A stretch of DNA of 64,000 bases, from the NCBI RefSeq assembly GCF_037975245.1, contig NC_092569.1, positions 13,129,001 through 13,193,000 on the forward strand, written 5' to 3'. This document shows, one piece after another, positions 37,621-50,795 of the stretch; within the stretch, counting starts at the first letter, position 1; each line of letters begins with the position of its first letter. The DNA comes from Apostichopus japonicus. Taxonomy: Eukaryota > Echinodermata > Holothuroidea > Aspidochirotida > Stichopodidae. The notes under the pieces were generated by a model. That model saw nothing but the letters and a program-made list of their open reading frames with translations, was not told the DNA's origin and made no database searches. A program made the translations under genes and the position numbers.

Positions 37621-37945
37621 GGTGCTGTGGCCGAGTGGATAAAGGCGGTGGGCATTTGAAGCAATGAGGCTTAGCAATCGAGCAGGTCATAGTAAGGAGG
37701 GTTTTTCCATCCAAGAGCAATATATTAAAGGTTTTCCCATCTGAAATCACTTTAAATTGAAAATTCAAATTCTTTCAAATTTCCAATTCCAATTTTTGAA
37801 GATTCCAATTTTGAGTTAAGAAATGTTGAATTGGAAGCCACTTGATGTGTAAGTTGGAACCCATAAGCCCTTGCAGCAGGGGGTTTCTCCCACTGTGGCC
37901 GCTTAAGCCTCGTAAAAGTAACTGCTGATTATTATCATTATTTTA
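37621..37945 (+). mobile_element. SINE-like element with a Leu/Ser-type tRNA head
   Basis: The start GGTGCTGTGGCCGAGTGGAT followed by AAAGGCGGTGGGC resembles a tRNA-Leu/Ser D-arm with a good box A (TGGCCGAGTGG). The expected box B is only weakly present (GCAATCGAGCAGG). The body ends CCCACTGTGGCCGCTTAAGC and then ATTATTATC repeats. It is called a SINE rather than a tRNA gene because the T-arm and acceptor stem do not close. Confidence 0.5.
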
Positions 37946-38616
37946 ATTAGTTATTAAATTAACTCTTTCTCATTTTGATGTACCACTGGAGGATGTAAGA
38001 AAAAAGAATAGGCAGATAGGTATTTTACAACTGTGTAGAGGAATCGTAATACGACTATATTCTTTCAGACGATAGATACTAGATCCACAGCACGGAATAA
38101 AGAAAGCAAACTATACATTTCATGCAGAAATCTATGATATAATATAATAACTTGGCTTGATGCCTGATGCTTTGACTCATAGATGCCCCCAATTAACAAA
38201 CTTGTCTGCCAGCTAATGTTTATTCTATATACAAAAAAACAAGTTAACATTAGGCTAATCCAAGCATGATCATTTGGAGCTGTAAGTTCAGCATGAATGT
38301 ACAAAACATACAAATATGCCACAATTGAGCATTACCATTTTTTCTGATATGTCCGTGATGAGAGCATTTAAGAAAATGATTAATTCGCTTGCACTTCTGA
38401 TAAATTTAGGGCACTGAAAACGTTGTCTTGGCAATTAAACTGTGCTTTCGCCATATATAGGAAATTAAATCAGGGATTAAGGTAGGCAGTATGAATACAG
38501 AGATATGATTGGTTGAATTCCTACTGCTTGAATACTATAGTGGTCAATGAAATAGAAACTGACAAACAGACAGACAAAGTTGCTGGATCAAAAGTCACGA
38601 CTATTCACTCTTGTCT

Positions 38617-38686
38617 GGATACCCAGTGGTATTGAAACAAGACAAATTTGAAAGAGAAATGGGGGGAGGGTGGTTGGGAGTTTATT

Positions 38687-38725
<39 letters not shown>

Positions 38726-38899
38726 TGGAAAGGATTCCAAAGTTTTGAGCCTGTAATGATGGATACCCATTGGTATTGAAACAAGACAACATTAAAAGAG
38801 AAATGGGGGGGGGGGGGGGGAGTTGGGGGTTAATTTGGTGGAAAACTGGTACCAAAAAAAAAAACCTAGAAAGATTCCAATAGTTTTGAGCCTGTAATG
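38617..38899. repeat. Tandem duplication, two copies about 144 bases apart
   Basis: GGATACCCA(G/T)TGGTATTGAA begins both copies (38617 and 38761), and TTTTGAGCCTGTAATG ends both. Each copy has internal poly-G and poly-A runs of differing length, including a 30-odd base A run in copy 1. Length differences in the homopolymers are probably slippage. Confidence 0.88.
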
Positions 38900-40449
38900 T
38901 CAGTGTATGTAAAATGGGCTTTGTCTTGAAGTCTGAAATGGACAGAAATGGTGCAAATGTTTGAACCACTGTGTGCCATCGTCACATATAAAGTACATAC
39001 TGACACAAACCACACTCTTCATTTGTGCATGCTGTATAACATCACAGTTTAAGCAACTTTACCAAGGACAGTAGTAACTTTAATGGGTTGCAACTGAGCT
39101 ATCAATCATTCAGACAGCCTATGTAAAACAAGAGCAGCATACATACATGTATGTAATCCAAACAAGAAAGTAAAATGCATGGATAGAGAACAAAGTAGGG
39201 GCTCACCATTCACTTATGGGGGGTGGGGGGATATTAATTTTAGGGGAAGATGTACTATAAGGATCAGGATTAAAAATGATCATCATTGTGGAATTTGTTT
39301 TATTCCCAATTAAGTCCATATATGATGAATTTTCGTTCTTAGCTCCCTATAATGATTTTTTCGTGCATTCTTTCTTACTAGCTGCCCCCTACCATCTTTT
39401 CCCGACTATTTAAAGACTAATCAGTCATTTTTTTTTTTTTTTTATTACCATTTTTAAGGTACTTCGTTGCCCATCCCAACTATGTAAAGAGTAATCAGTT
39501 ATTTGTCTTTTATTGTTGTTAATATCATTTTTACGGTACTTCGTTGCCCATTCATTTCTTATCTGCTCCACAGGTACCTACAGTAAGTTCACTTTTCAAC
39601 GGTAATATTAATCAGCAATCCTTCAATGGTCCGACTTGCATCACTCCCAAAGTGTAGTTCAACTATTATCAAGCTACACACATTTTAGCTCTCTTTGCCA
39701 TTTTTTTCTGATGTGCTGCCCTCTATTAATCTTCTCTCTTTTTTTCCCCCTCCCTATACAAAAAAACACAAAAAACAGCCACTACTTAAATCTCTCAGCC
39801 GAGGCAGTCTCCGAGTTCGGACAGAGACCTGTGTTACATGCCTCATTGATGGTGAAATTTATCTCCAGCTGCAAGAAGATTGCTGTTTACATTCTAAACA
39901 CATCCGTAGATGTTCTTCTGGCAGCCTGAAATGATGAATGGCTTCATTAAACTACAATGTGTAACTCGCAGCACCAAACTACGCTCCATTTATCGGCGAA
40001 AGCTCCATCCAGTGTATCTAACAGAAACGCATGTCGACTGTCGTTTATATTGTACCTCTCGAACCTATTGCTTCTCTTTGGAAGCTATTACAACACTCAA
40101 TCAACATGTCAAAAGCTAGCAGGTTTGATATCAGAACTAGCACGACATGGAGTTCATCATATCCAATTGCAGGGTAGGATGCGACGTTAGAAACTCGTTA
40201 GGAACACACAGGCCTAATTTATAGTTCACATAACCATTTCAACTGAAAAAAACCTTGAAACTGATGGTTCTGAAATGAAAGAAAGAATATCATAAAAAAT
40301 TGAAAGGTTTTGAATATGGACAGTTCTTCCCAAGTTGATCGACTGAGCAGAAAAAAATAACAAGAGCCCAAGGGCACTGTGGTTCCTTGCTTGGGGTATA
40401 TGACAATACACATATTATCAAGCAAGATTGGGCTCAAATAGTCCAAGCA

Positions 40450-42960
40450 ATTGTGGCCCTACATGTACGCATAAAGTAACCAACACTATAGCCAACACTT
40501 TTGTGATCACAAAATGTGATCGGATTTTTGATCAAAAGGCACTTTTGAGATCTAAATATGGCGTCGAAAATGTAAGAAGTATAAGGTCACCTACAAGCGG
40601 GTCAACAGATATGATAACATTGGTGACCACAGATGACATGACCTTTAAGTTTGAAAATGTTCCACCACCCCATTCACAACTTGTCCCAAATTATCAACCG
40701 TGTCACACCTTGGTATTGGGATTTAATTGCATTAAATGTCTAAAAATTAACTTTGAACTTGTATACATAACTTCACACACAAAGGTCACCCGTAGGTCAA
40801 CCAATTGACATTTTTGATCGGTGAGACCTAAACGGAGCATCAAAACTCTAAAAATTCAAACATGTTTTCTTTGCCCATTTTCTAAATAAAAAATACTAGT
40901 TTTTTAACATTAGCTGACCTTTGGTGACCTTGGATAACATGACCGCTAAGTTGGAAAATATTCCCCTATACCATTCGCAACTTGTCCAAAAAAATCAACC
41001 TTGTCACACCTTGGCACTGGGAGTTATTGCCTGAAATGTCTGAAAATTAACTTTGACCTCGTATAACTTCACACACAAAGCTCATCGAGGGGTCAACCTG
41101 TTGACATTTATGACCAGAAGGTACCTTTAACATCTGAAAATAGCATCGAAACTGTAAAAATCCCCAAAACACGAAAAGGTCACCAGAGGTCAAATTGAGG
41201 TCAAGGGTCACCCAGATGTGGGTGGACAATTGGATTACGTAGAAGCAACTCCCAACCCTAACTGACAATTCGTTCTCAAGTTATCGCAAAAATACTAGTT
41301 TTTTATCATTAATTGACCTTTGGTGACCTTGGATCACATGACCGTTAAGTTTGAAAATATTACCCTATACCATTTGCAACTACTCCAAAAATATCAACCG
41401 TGTCACACCTTGGAACTGGGAGTTATTGCATTAAATGTCTGAAAATTAACTTTGACCTCGTATAACTTCGCACACAAAGGTCACACGGGGGTCAACCCAT
41501 TGACATTTATGATCAGAAGGTACCTTTAACATCTGAAAATAGCATCGAAACTATAAAAATCCACAAAACACAAAAAGGTCACCTGAGGTCAAATTGAGGT
41601 CAAGGGTCACCCAGATGCGGGTCGACAATTGGATTACATTGAAGCAACTCCCAACCCTAACGGACAATTTGTTCTCAAGTTATCGCAAAAATACTAGTTT
41701 TTTATCATTAATTGACCTTTGGTGACCTTGGATCACATGACCGTTAAGTTTGAAAATATTACCCTATACCATTTGCAACTACTCCAAAAATATCAACCAT
41801 GTCACACCTTGGAACTGGGAGTTATTGCATTACATGTCTGAAAATTAACTTTGACCTCGTATAACTTCGCACACAAAGGTCACACGGGGGTCAACCCATT
41901 GACATTTATGATCAGAAGGTACCTTTAACATCTGAAAATAGCATCGAAACTGTAAAAATCCACAAAACACAAAAAGGTCACCAGAGGTCACCAGAGGTCA
42001 AATTGAGGTCAAGGGTCACACAGATGCGGGTCGACAATTGGATTACATTGAAGCAACTCACAACCCTAACGGACAATTTGTTCTCAAGTTATCGCAAAAA
42101 TACTAGTTTTTTATCATTAATTGACCTTTGGTGACCTTGGATCACATGACCGTTAAGTTTGAAAATATTCCCCTATACCATTTGCAACTTGTCCAAAAAT
42201 GTCAACCACGTCACACCTTGGAACTGGGAGTTATTGCATTAAATGTCTGAAAATTAACTTTGACCTCGTATAACTTCGCACACGAAGGTCACACGGGGGT
42301 CAACCCATTGACATTTTTGATCGGAAGGTACCTTTGGTATCCAAATCTAGCATCAAAACCAAACATTTTCTTTTTTGCTCGTTTCCTCCCAAAATAAGCA
42401 CATTTTTTCTAATGTGACCTTTGACCTTGGTTTCAGATGTAGTTTAATCTCCTGATTCCAAAAAACAAACCGACAAGTCTGTGCAACCATCCTAACTCCG
42501 ACCGAAAAACTTTGACCCCATATAACTTTGCACATAAAGGTCACACGGGGTCAACCTATTGACATTTATGTTCAGAAGGTACCTTTGACATCTGAAAATA
42601 GCATCAAAACTGTAAAAATCCCCAAAAACATGTAAAGGTCACCAAAGGTCAAATTGAGGTCAAGGGTCACCCAGGTGCGGGTCGACAATTGGATTACATT
42701 GAAGCAACTCCCAACCCTAACGGACATTTCGTTCTCAAGTTATTGCAAAAATACTAGTTTTTTATCATTAATTGACCTTTGTTGACCTTCGATCACATTA
42801 CCGTTATGTTTGGAAACGATGCCTTACCCCATTCACAACTACTCCCAAAATATCAACCATGTCGGACCCTGTCAATGGGAGTTATTGCTGTTTTTAATAT
42901 ATTGGTTTTTGGCATCTAACTGACCTTTGGTGACCTTTGCGGGCACCAAAAACAATAGGG
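40450..42960. repeat. Tandem array with ~399-base period
   Basis: Five clear anchors spaced 399, 399, 409 and 651 bases. The 409 interval contains an extra ten-base half-site duplication (see findings); the 651 interval contains a diverged insertion around 42330-42540. Neighbouring full units are very similar, indicating recent amplification or homogenisation. Confidence 0.92.
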
Positions 42961-43050
42961 ATCTTCCTCTTACTATGGGCTATCCACCCAACAAGTTTCA
43001 TCATGATACATCATTTCCTTATTGAGATATCGTGTACACAAGCCAAGCGT

Positions 43051-43055
<5 letters not shown>

Positions 43056-43103
<48 letters not shown>
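43056..43103. repeat. (CA)n microsatellite
   Basis: An uninterrupted run of about 24 CA dinucleotides. Confidence 0.97.
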
Positions 43104-43105
<2 letters not shown>

Positions 43106-43765
43106 CAAGTTGAACGCATAGGTTCCTTGCTTTGCAAAAAGCAAGGAACCAAAAATGGCACCTGTTACTGGAAAATCAAAGGATGTGATTGAATGCAAAT
43201 TGCTTTGGACTTGGACGAGAAGGACATCTATATAAATACATCCTATTTGAATAAAGTGTTCCACCTTGTACATGACTGTTACTACTGTTACAAGACCAGT
43301 GCTGAGAACATTATGATAAGACCCTTATACAGTATTACATGTGTCAGGTGAAATCCCAACATTGAATGACATCCTACCTCCCTAATAAATATTCATTATC
43401 TCCATTTTATTTGTCCATTCCAAACATATACATAACACATCATAAACGTAATGGCGTTCTCACACTTCTTACTCAAACAACCACTCGCATCCTCAATTTT
43501 TTTTTAAAAACTGGTAGAACTGTACGACACTAAATATGAGCCAGTTGGAACCCTTTATGAATATTCAATATCTGCAGTTTGATTCTCTACAAATTATTCA
43601 CATCTAAGCTCGTGAATAAACATGGCATTATTCTGATTTGTGAAGGATACTTGGGGAGGAAAGGCATTCATTTGTTCATGGAAATGCATAATTTTCCTTC
43701 CATTGTACCTTTAAATTTAGCTGTAATAATTATGTGGAGCCTGTCTGTTCCAAGGTGTATAAGTC

Positions 43766-43923
43766 GCAGCAGCACTCTACAGGACCTTACGGTTCCTGTT
43801 ACTACTCTATCCTGTTCCTGCTACTCTATCCTGTTACTACTCTATCCTCTATCATCTTCCTGTTACTACTCTAAGTGGCAGCAGCACTCTACAGGACCTT
43901 ACGGTTCCTGTTACTACTCTATC
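43766..43923. repeat. Direct repeat of a 46-base unit around a CTACT(C)-rich core
   Basis: GCAGCAGCACTCTACAGGAC and the following ~26 bases occur at 43766 and again at 43878. Between them are irregular repeats of TGTTACTACTCTATCC. Confidence 0.9.
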
Positions 43924-46900
43924 TTACAAGCGTGAGGTGAAGCATCAAATGTTTCCTTGTATCAGGTAAGCACACACACACACGCATGTTTGTATTACAT
44001 TCAGACCGAGGACCCCATTGTATTTTCCATTGTTCAAATCCACGTACCCTAACCTTAACAATACCCCATACAATAGAATTCTTCCGAGGACATGGTGATT
44101 CTTTAGAAATCACAACCGAGGACCTGGAATTGTTTTGTTCAAGTCCTTGGTCAGATAGAAAAACAAAGGCACACTCACATACATACAGTATACATACACT
44201 AGTGTCACATCCATAAACCACCACAGAGAAGACCAAACAAGTTAAGACTTTCATGAACCATATCGAAAGAAAACAAACTTTCCACAAGTCTTCTCCTTAT
44301 GGCCTTTTCTTTCTTCCAGAGCAACAGTCACTCATGCAAAACATGCAGAAACCTGAGCCGCCTGGAACCGGTAGGTGTCACCATGCATCAGCCATACCCT
44401 GTCAACCTTAATTGACACTCGGATATCTGAAGCTATCCAAGCCCTTACATAAATATCATTCGCCGTGGCAAACACATGAGTGGGATCGCTAATGAAAATC
44501 TAAGACTCACAGGGTTGACTCAGTGACAGGCTAAGTGACTGAAAGGAGCGCTTAATCAAAAAACTTTGATATTCTTAATGGGCTATGACCTACAAAAACA
44601 TTAACTTCACCACATCCCCCCCCCCAAAAAAAAAAAAATGTGCAAAAACAAATCTATCAATGCCACTGTTCCACTCACTAACGAATAAAACATAATATAA
44701 CCGTCGCTTTAAAATCAGAACGAAATTGCCTTTTTTTTTAAATTTCCATCCCGTTTTAATCAAAGTTCTCTGGCATGACGACATATCTTAAAATTGCAAG
44801 GGACGAACTGCATAACAGATGCACAGCTGGACGTTCGACGATGCCTCTTCAACGTCGGAATATTCACTGTCAAAGCCACATATGCGTTTGAAGGAGGATC
44901 TGAACGTTAAACTAAACCTTTTTTGGGGTAGGTGATATTAAGTGTTTTCCTACGTACTAAATTGAGAGTACATCTGTGACACTGAAGTCTGTAGAAAATC
45001 CCGATGAAACAACATTTCTCTGCTTGGGAGGGAGAGACCTGGGGGAGGGAGGGGTGTAAGGGGGAGGGGTAGCCACGGTACAATATAGCTTACTTCAAAG
45101 AGCAAAGGACTTGTAATTCTTGTCATAAACAGTTTCAATTCCAGTCTTATTTAAAAACAAAAAGGATCTTTGCTCAATAGAAACTTGTTTATTATTTCCT
45201 TGTCAGTTTCGTACGGAATATCGTTTGCTTAAACACATATCTGTCAGAGCCAAATTTCCCCTGAGATCCTGCTTCCCTGCAGCAAAGTTCTATTAAAAGT
45301 ATTAAAAAAAAGTGGGTGTGATCCGTTTGACTAATTGGAAAGGTAAATACTACCCTGGAGCTTAAACTGTGACGGTATATCATAAATTAGATGGCACTTT
45401 TTTTTTGGCATCATTTACTGATTTTATTAGATGGCATCATTTACTGTACAAACCTCTCTTTCAAACTTCCTCCTAGGAAAGAATTGTTTACGACACATCT
45501 TCCTCCAAAACTGCTACAAACTTTAGATGTATTAACAGACATCAAAACTGGATTACGCCCAAATTAGTGAGGTGATATTAATCATGTTACCCTTCCTCTG
45601 TACAACATTAATAAAGTTAGCAAGGGCTTGAGAAATTTAAAAAAAAAAATGTAAATAAAAAATGGAACAAAGTTGATATCCATGTTTGCAACATGTTGAT
45701 CTGTCACTTTCTACTGGTGACCCAAAAAATAAAGTAAAAAGAGTAGGATTAGGAGAAGGAACCAAGCCCATCATGATTGGAACCCCATGGTAGAGTTACC
45801 TGTGATGAAGATTGGCCCCCCAAAATCACAAAATAGCTAAAAAATAAATCTTTGATATAATCCATTTGGGAAATTATTTGGTTAAAAGTTTTCCAATGTT
45901 CTGGAGCAAGTCAATAAATATGCATTCACTGAACCACAAATGCTTGAAATTTTGAAAGGTTTCCTTTATATGTATTACCATGTTTATTCTACTGTGATTC
46001 GAGATTAAGTTTTACTAATGCTGAATATATAAATTCTGCCATTAGGTCCTACCCCTATTTCTCTGTATTTTATTTCACTATCTGCAAATGATGGACGGCA
46101 TAATGATACCATTTATTTAGCCCTTTATCTATCTGGGGATATTAAATTACATTTTTTTTTCCCATTTGGATAAGGAATATTTGAACTCTAGAAGACAAAC
46201 AAATCTGCCAAAAAAAAAAAAAAATAGTTGCAGATGGTCTGTATTCTCCTATTCTTGCATCGGGAATTTCTCCCTAAAAAATTCACAAAAATAGCAAAAA
46301 AAAGGCAGGGATCAGAAGCCACTATTCCTTTTACACTTTCTCTTCAAAGTTTCACTGCAAGCAGCTGGCACAAAGCCAACTATCAAGCTGGTCCATTGGT
46401 CATGTATATCGCATTGTTTTAACCTTTGTATGTAACGGAAGTACAAGAATAAGGACTAATATTTCATGTTCATATTTTCAAGTTAATAGATTAGATTTGC
46501 TTTCTCTTTCCCTGTTTTTTTCCCCTTTAAAGGGTCAAATTACTCGACTGTGGGTGTGTTCCGTTTATCAATACACCCGCATATATAACGAAACGATCTG
46601 AACTTTCGGTCTTTCTTCTCAAAATTCCATGGACTATATAAATAGCACAGTTCACCTCCCCGACCTCCCACCCCATCCCCCCTCATCCTGTTTACTTGGC
46701 TTTAAGATGAAAGTGAAATTACATCCTATTTTTGCCAAAAGGAAAGATGTGAACGCAACGACGGCTCCATGAAAATGCCAAAGATATCCGATACCTCTTA
46801 GAAACTGCCTTTAAACGATCGGGGGGCAAGGTATCCTAATTAGCCTGAACCGAGAGCAACCGAAGACCAAATTGCCGAACCACTCAGGTGATTGTTGCAC

Positions 46901-48461
46901 CGTCGAGCACATTTGAGATGACTCTGTTACCATGGCAACATTGAGCTTCATTTGGTAAATGGAATTAAAAGCATTTTGGAGTGACATTTCCCTTATCAGC
47001 TCTGATGATGACCCTGATGGCATATAGAGGTGTTCGTCAGAGGTGAAAACCCCCAAAAAAAAAACAATTATAAGAGGCTAATGTAGACCTCTTTTGTAAC
47101 TGTACCTGAAGTGAAGGGTGTACAGGATTTAAGCAAAAAAACAGCTTCTGAAGGCTTTAACCAAATACTACCACACAAAACTGTCCTATGATTTTTATTG
47201 TTGGAAGGATTTCTCCAAATTCATCACTACATTATTAGATAAAAAGGAGGTTATTTTGGGAGACTATAAACAAAATTCAAATCATCTCAGATTACTTGAG
47301 CAGTAATAAGACCAACTCTCTTCAAAACATCTCAATGTTTTTGCCTTTTAACTTTTTATTATATTTCATAGCAAGGTGTATCTATAGATCTTCTTATGCT
47401 ATTATAGTTCCAAGGATATTGTTGTTGGGTTTTTTGGGTCTCCTTTTTGAAGGGTGTGGGAAGACAGAACATAAAATCCAGACCTATGGGTATTCAGTTT
47501 TCGATACAATTTCAAAAATTTTGTAGCAGTTTTTTGTTGATCTAGAAACTGTTGAGTGCGTACAGTAGTTTGCATCGATAAGGATCTTTTGCTATTCTTA
47601 TGTTAACGTCTTAATTTGCATGTTATGTTATTCATTCAGTATAAATATCCCAAGCGTGCTTCATGCCAAAGCAGACAGAGAATACAATTTACAGTTGTCA
47701 TTGAGTTTGTCTGTCATTCCGAGTTTACTTTGCAGTGGTTAGATTTGTTCCTGGGGATCGACATTATAGGAACCAATGATTTTGCAAAAAGTCATATTTT
47801 CTTTTCATCCTTTTTTTTTGGGAGAGGGGTACGGCTTATAGAAAATGATTGTACAGTACTATAAAGGTCACACACTGTTGCCTGGACTTTGTTATCAAAG
47901 TAATTCACAGACCTGGGAGAAAAACAATATAGGATGACTCAATATCTGGGCTGACTGGTGTAAAAAAAACATCTCTTACTAAGATGTTGGCACTGCACCA
48001 AATACTGATTCTAAAATTTACAGGGAATCATTTCATATAATCACATACAATCCCACCTATGGAGACAAGTGACCTGTGACCTATAACCCTTTAGAGGGGG
48101 GGGGGGGAAACAAAACCAAGACTGGTCATGAGTTTATAATCATAACAATGCACATGAACTTTAACCCACTGTGTAAATGCACTCTTACAATTAATGAAAG
48201 GTCTCTAGAATTGTCTAGCTATGAAATAATGCTGCTGTCTGTTTTTGTAGTCAATATTAAAGAAGGTTTATTACGATAATTATCACTGAAGTAGTCTGAA
48301 AATCTGTTTGGCCAGAGGTGCATCACTGCCTGCTAAAAAAAGAGGCAGAGGTTTTTTTTTTTCCCCAACGAGATTTGAAAAGATTCTGATGATGCAGGTA
48401 CAAAGATTTACTCGATGCTATAAACGTACAAGAAGGAAGGAGCGAACAGTCTTTCTTTATT

Positions 48462-48625
48462 CAGGGATGAGTCTGGGGTAAGAAAAAAATCACAGAACTT
48501 TGCAAAAATTGCGGTATAGGCTCCAGTTTGTGTATGCTACAGTGTGTTAGGATGATACTTTTTGTCCCCGAGGTAGAAAAGCAATCACGGATATTCCGCG
48601 AATTCTCGGAAAAAGCTCATGCCTG
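48462..48625 (+). repeat. Dispersed repeat, copy A
   Basis: About 164 bases from CAGGGATGAGTCTGGGGTA to GAAAAAGCTCATGCCTG closely match 53529-53694. Both copies keep an open frame (LQCVRMILFVPEVEKQSRI in this copy), but there is no recognised domain; it is likely a fragment of a mobile element. Confidence 0.88.
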
Positions 48626-50795
48626 TTTATTCCTCTGTCTCGTCAGCAATGTGTTAATCCTGTGGTTTTTGACCAGTGTTCCCATATTATCAAACAGCAT
48701 GATTGGAGAAAACTATAAAACTAAGACTTAAAAGAAGAGTTGTGTTCCTCAAATATATTCCCACTCACTTTTAACTTGACTTCTCTTGAAATATCACACA
48801 ATCAACATTCAAACATGAGGAAGGGAACCTGGATTTCACTTCATAAGGAACTAATTTTTAAAGTTCCAACAGTCATTTTGAAAAGTTCCAACAGATCTTC
48901 CACAATCAGAGAAACAATATTATTGCTCCGAGGTTTATGATTTCTGTGTAAACAGGCCGGCTCTAATTTTAGGAAGTGACCTTTAAAAGGATGTTTACTT
49001 GGCGCATTCTCACATTTTTTAATCTTTTAAGTCAAGGCAGTTCGCACTTTCTATTGCTTCGCATTATCCATTCTTAATATATTAAAAAAAACAGGAAAAT
49101 AAACTTTAACTCAAATTTATAGTTCTGTTTTTTGTTTTAACTGATATACAGAATGGTAAACAGGAAGATTATTTCCTAGGTATGATATGTGTGCGGGGCA
49201 ATTTTTTTATTATATATCCATCCATATTTTAACGATGATTGAGCTTCATATCCAGAGGCCTGGCGTTTAGCAAACCTGCCGTATATGTGAGATTAAATCG
49301 ATCTAATAAAAAATGTAAGCAATAATTAATCCTCTCAACTGCGTGTATCAATTTCAAAATAATCTAAAATAAAAAGATATTCTTTTCCTTCTTTTTTCGT
49401 TAAGTTTGGCTGAAACAAATAAGAAGCAAGACACGTCAAAAAGCCTATAACTTTCAAAGAAAGACAAAAAAAAGAGAAAAAATGGGAATTTGAAATGAAA
49501 GCTTGCCACGAGAATTACAAAAAACATGACTGTCAGATTGTGCGTGCCTTGAAGCAGATACTTTTTGATCTGGATGCAGATAGAGCGATAGGTTAAATCG
49601 GCTTAGCTTGGCTTCTTGAATATTTCACCAGATGTGAAGGGGTATCAGCCGGACAATCAACAAGAAAAGGGATCTTTGGCTTTTAAAAAAAAGTAAGTTT
49701 AACAGGAAACATTTAAAAGCAGCAAATTACGTTCGTCAAATTAGGAAAATCCTTTCCTACGTCAAAGAATTAAATTTACGATGAAAAATATCATTTTAAA
49801 ATTTCATTTGGATTTTTTCAAGAATAATCTGTTTGTTTGTCTGCAAACATTGTTCATTTTGGGACTTGCATGATGATGATTACAGATGGCACGATAGCAG
49901 AACAAACTCGGAGAGGAGAACCTTTCATCACCAAAGGCATTCGTCAATCACTAAAATTTAGTACACCTATCGGTTTTTTTTTAAATATCTTGAAATTCAC
50001 TACTCAAGTTTTTGGTTCAAAATCAAATTTTAGAACTTATTTTCATTTGAACTATATCCTATTTAAATCATATATTTATAATGTCAAAGCCCAAATAAAA
50101 AAAATTTAAATTTAAAAAAAAAGAAAAAAAATATACTCCATTGTCTTTGACCCTGACTGCTATTTTCTTGACTACAGGTAGTTAAACTAGTTCAGTTTGC
50201 ATTTTAACTAACTGCCTTATACTAGAGTATGGGGGTGTTCAAAGATGTAACGTTTAACTCAACACCCTGCCCACCAGCCTATCATATAATTCCTTACAGT
50301 GATGGGAACCTAAGCACAATCATGATTTCTGCAGACAGGCATGGAAATGACACATACTGTATCAATGGAAACAAGCTGTGATTTTTTTTTCTGTGTTTTC
50401 TAAAATTTAAGTCATCAAATTTCATTCATCACAACAAAGAAACAATACCTCTCTAATAATTAAGTAGAGAATTTCCTGATTGCTTTGCTTCACCTCGGGG
50501 TGCCTGCCTGCACAGCTGGGATACCTTAAATTCAAAGCAGGGGGTGGGGGGGGGGTTAAGGTTCCAGTAAACTGAGAAAAGTTGAAAAGTCTACCCAAGC
50601 AAGAAAGTCATGCATTTTTCTTTTCTCTTCCATGTTTTCTTTTTTTTGTACAGCATTTTGCTTTTCATTTCAAAAGAACTGCAAATCATTCCATGGGAAA
50701 ACAAAACCAAGAAAAATCAATTTGAAAGAAAAAAGAAGAAGAAAAACGTAAAAAGCTGGCAAAAAACGTCTCTTAAAATTAACTTTTCCACATAC

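Larger units (their letters stand above)
40381..43150. mobile_element. Composite element: inverted 12-base ends, 399-bp tandem array, (CA)n and terminal hairpin
   Basis: GGTTCCTTGCTT at 40381-40392 is inverted at 43139-43150. Inside, a unit of about 399 bases is repeated: the phrase ATACTAGTTTTTTA recurs at about 40893, 41292, 41691, 42100 and 42751. A more degenerate copy occupies 40450-40890, and one interval is enlarged. Units are rich in GGTCA/TGACC motifs. The right side has (CA)n at 43056-43103 followed by a 12-base-stem hairpin (43121-43150) made by an extra copy of the end motif. Tandem core plus microsatellite plus terminal hairpin is the layout seen in several non-autonomous elements of marine invertebrates. 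No protein-coding capacity is seen. Confidence 0.68.
31770..50795 (-). other. Very long protein 4.1 intron (about 19 kb)
   Basis: This interval separates the FERM/FERM-adjacent half of the gene from the linker/C-terminal half, the place where vertebrate 4.1 genes carry the spectrin-actin-binding exons. None was recognised. It holds a LINE 3' end (35380-35690), a SINE-like unit (37621-37945), a duplicated A/G-rich unit (38617-38899), a composite tandem-repeat element (40381-43150), a CACTCTACAGGACC duplication (43766/43878) and a dispersed repeat (48462-48625). Some candidate exons inside are listed as findings; small or alternative exons may have been missed. Confidence 0.6.

Noticed and set aside
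46811-47056. Minus-strand frame with GSSSELIREMSLQNAFNSIY between a CATCAG and a GTAACA
   Set aside because: Phase would fit a 28-codon 4.1 exon, but the acceptor has a poor pyrimidine tract, the donor is weak and there is no family similarity.
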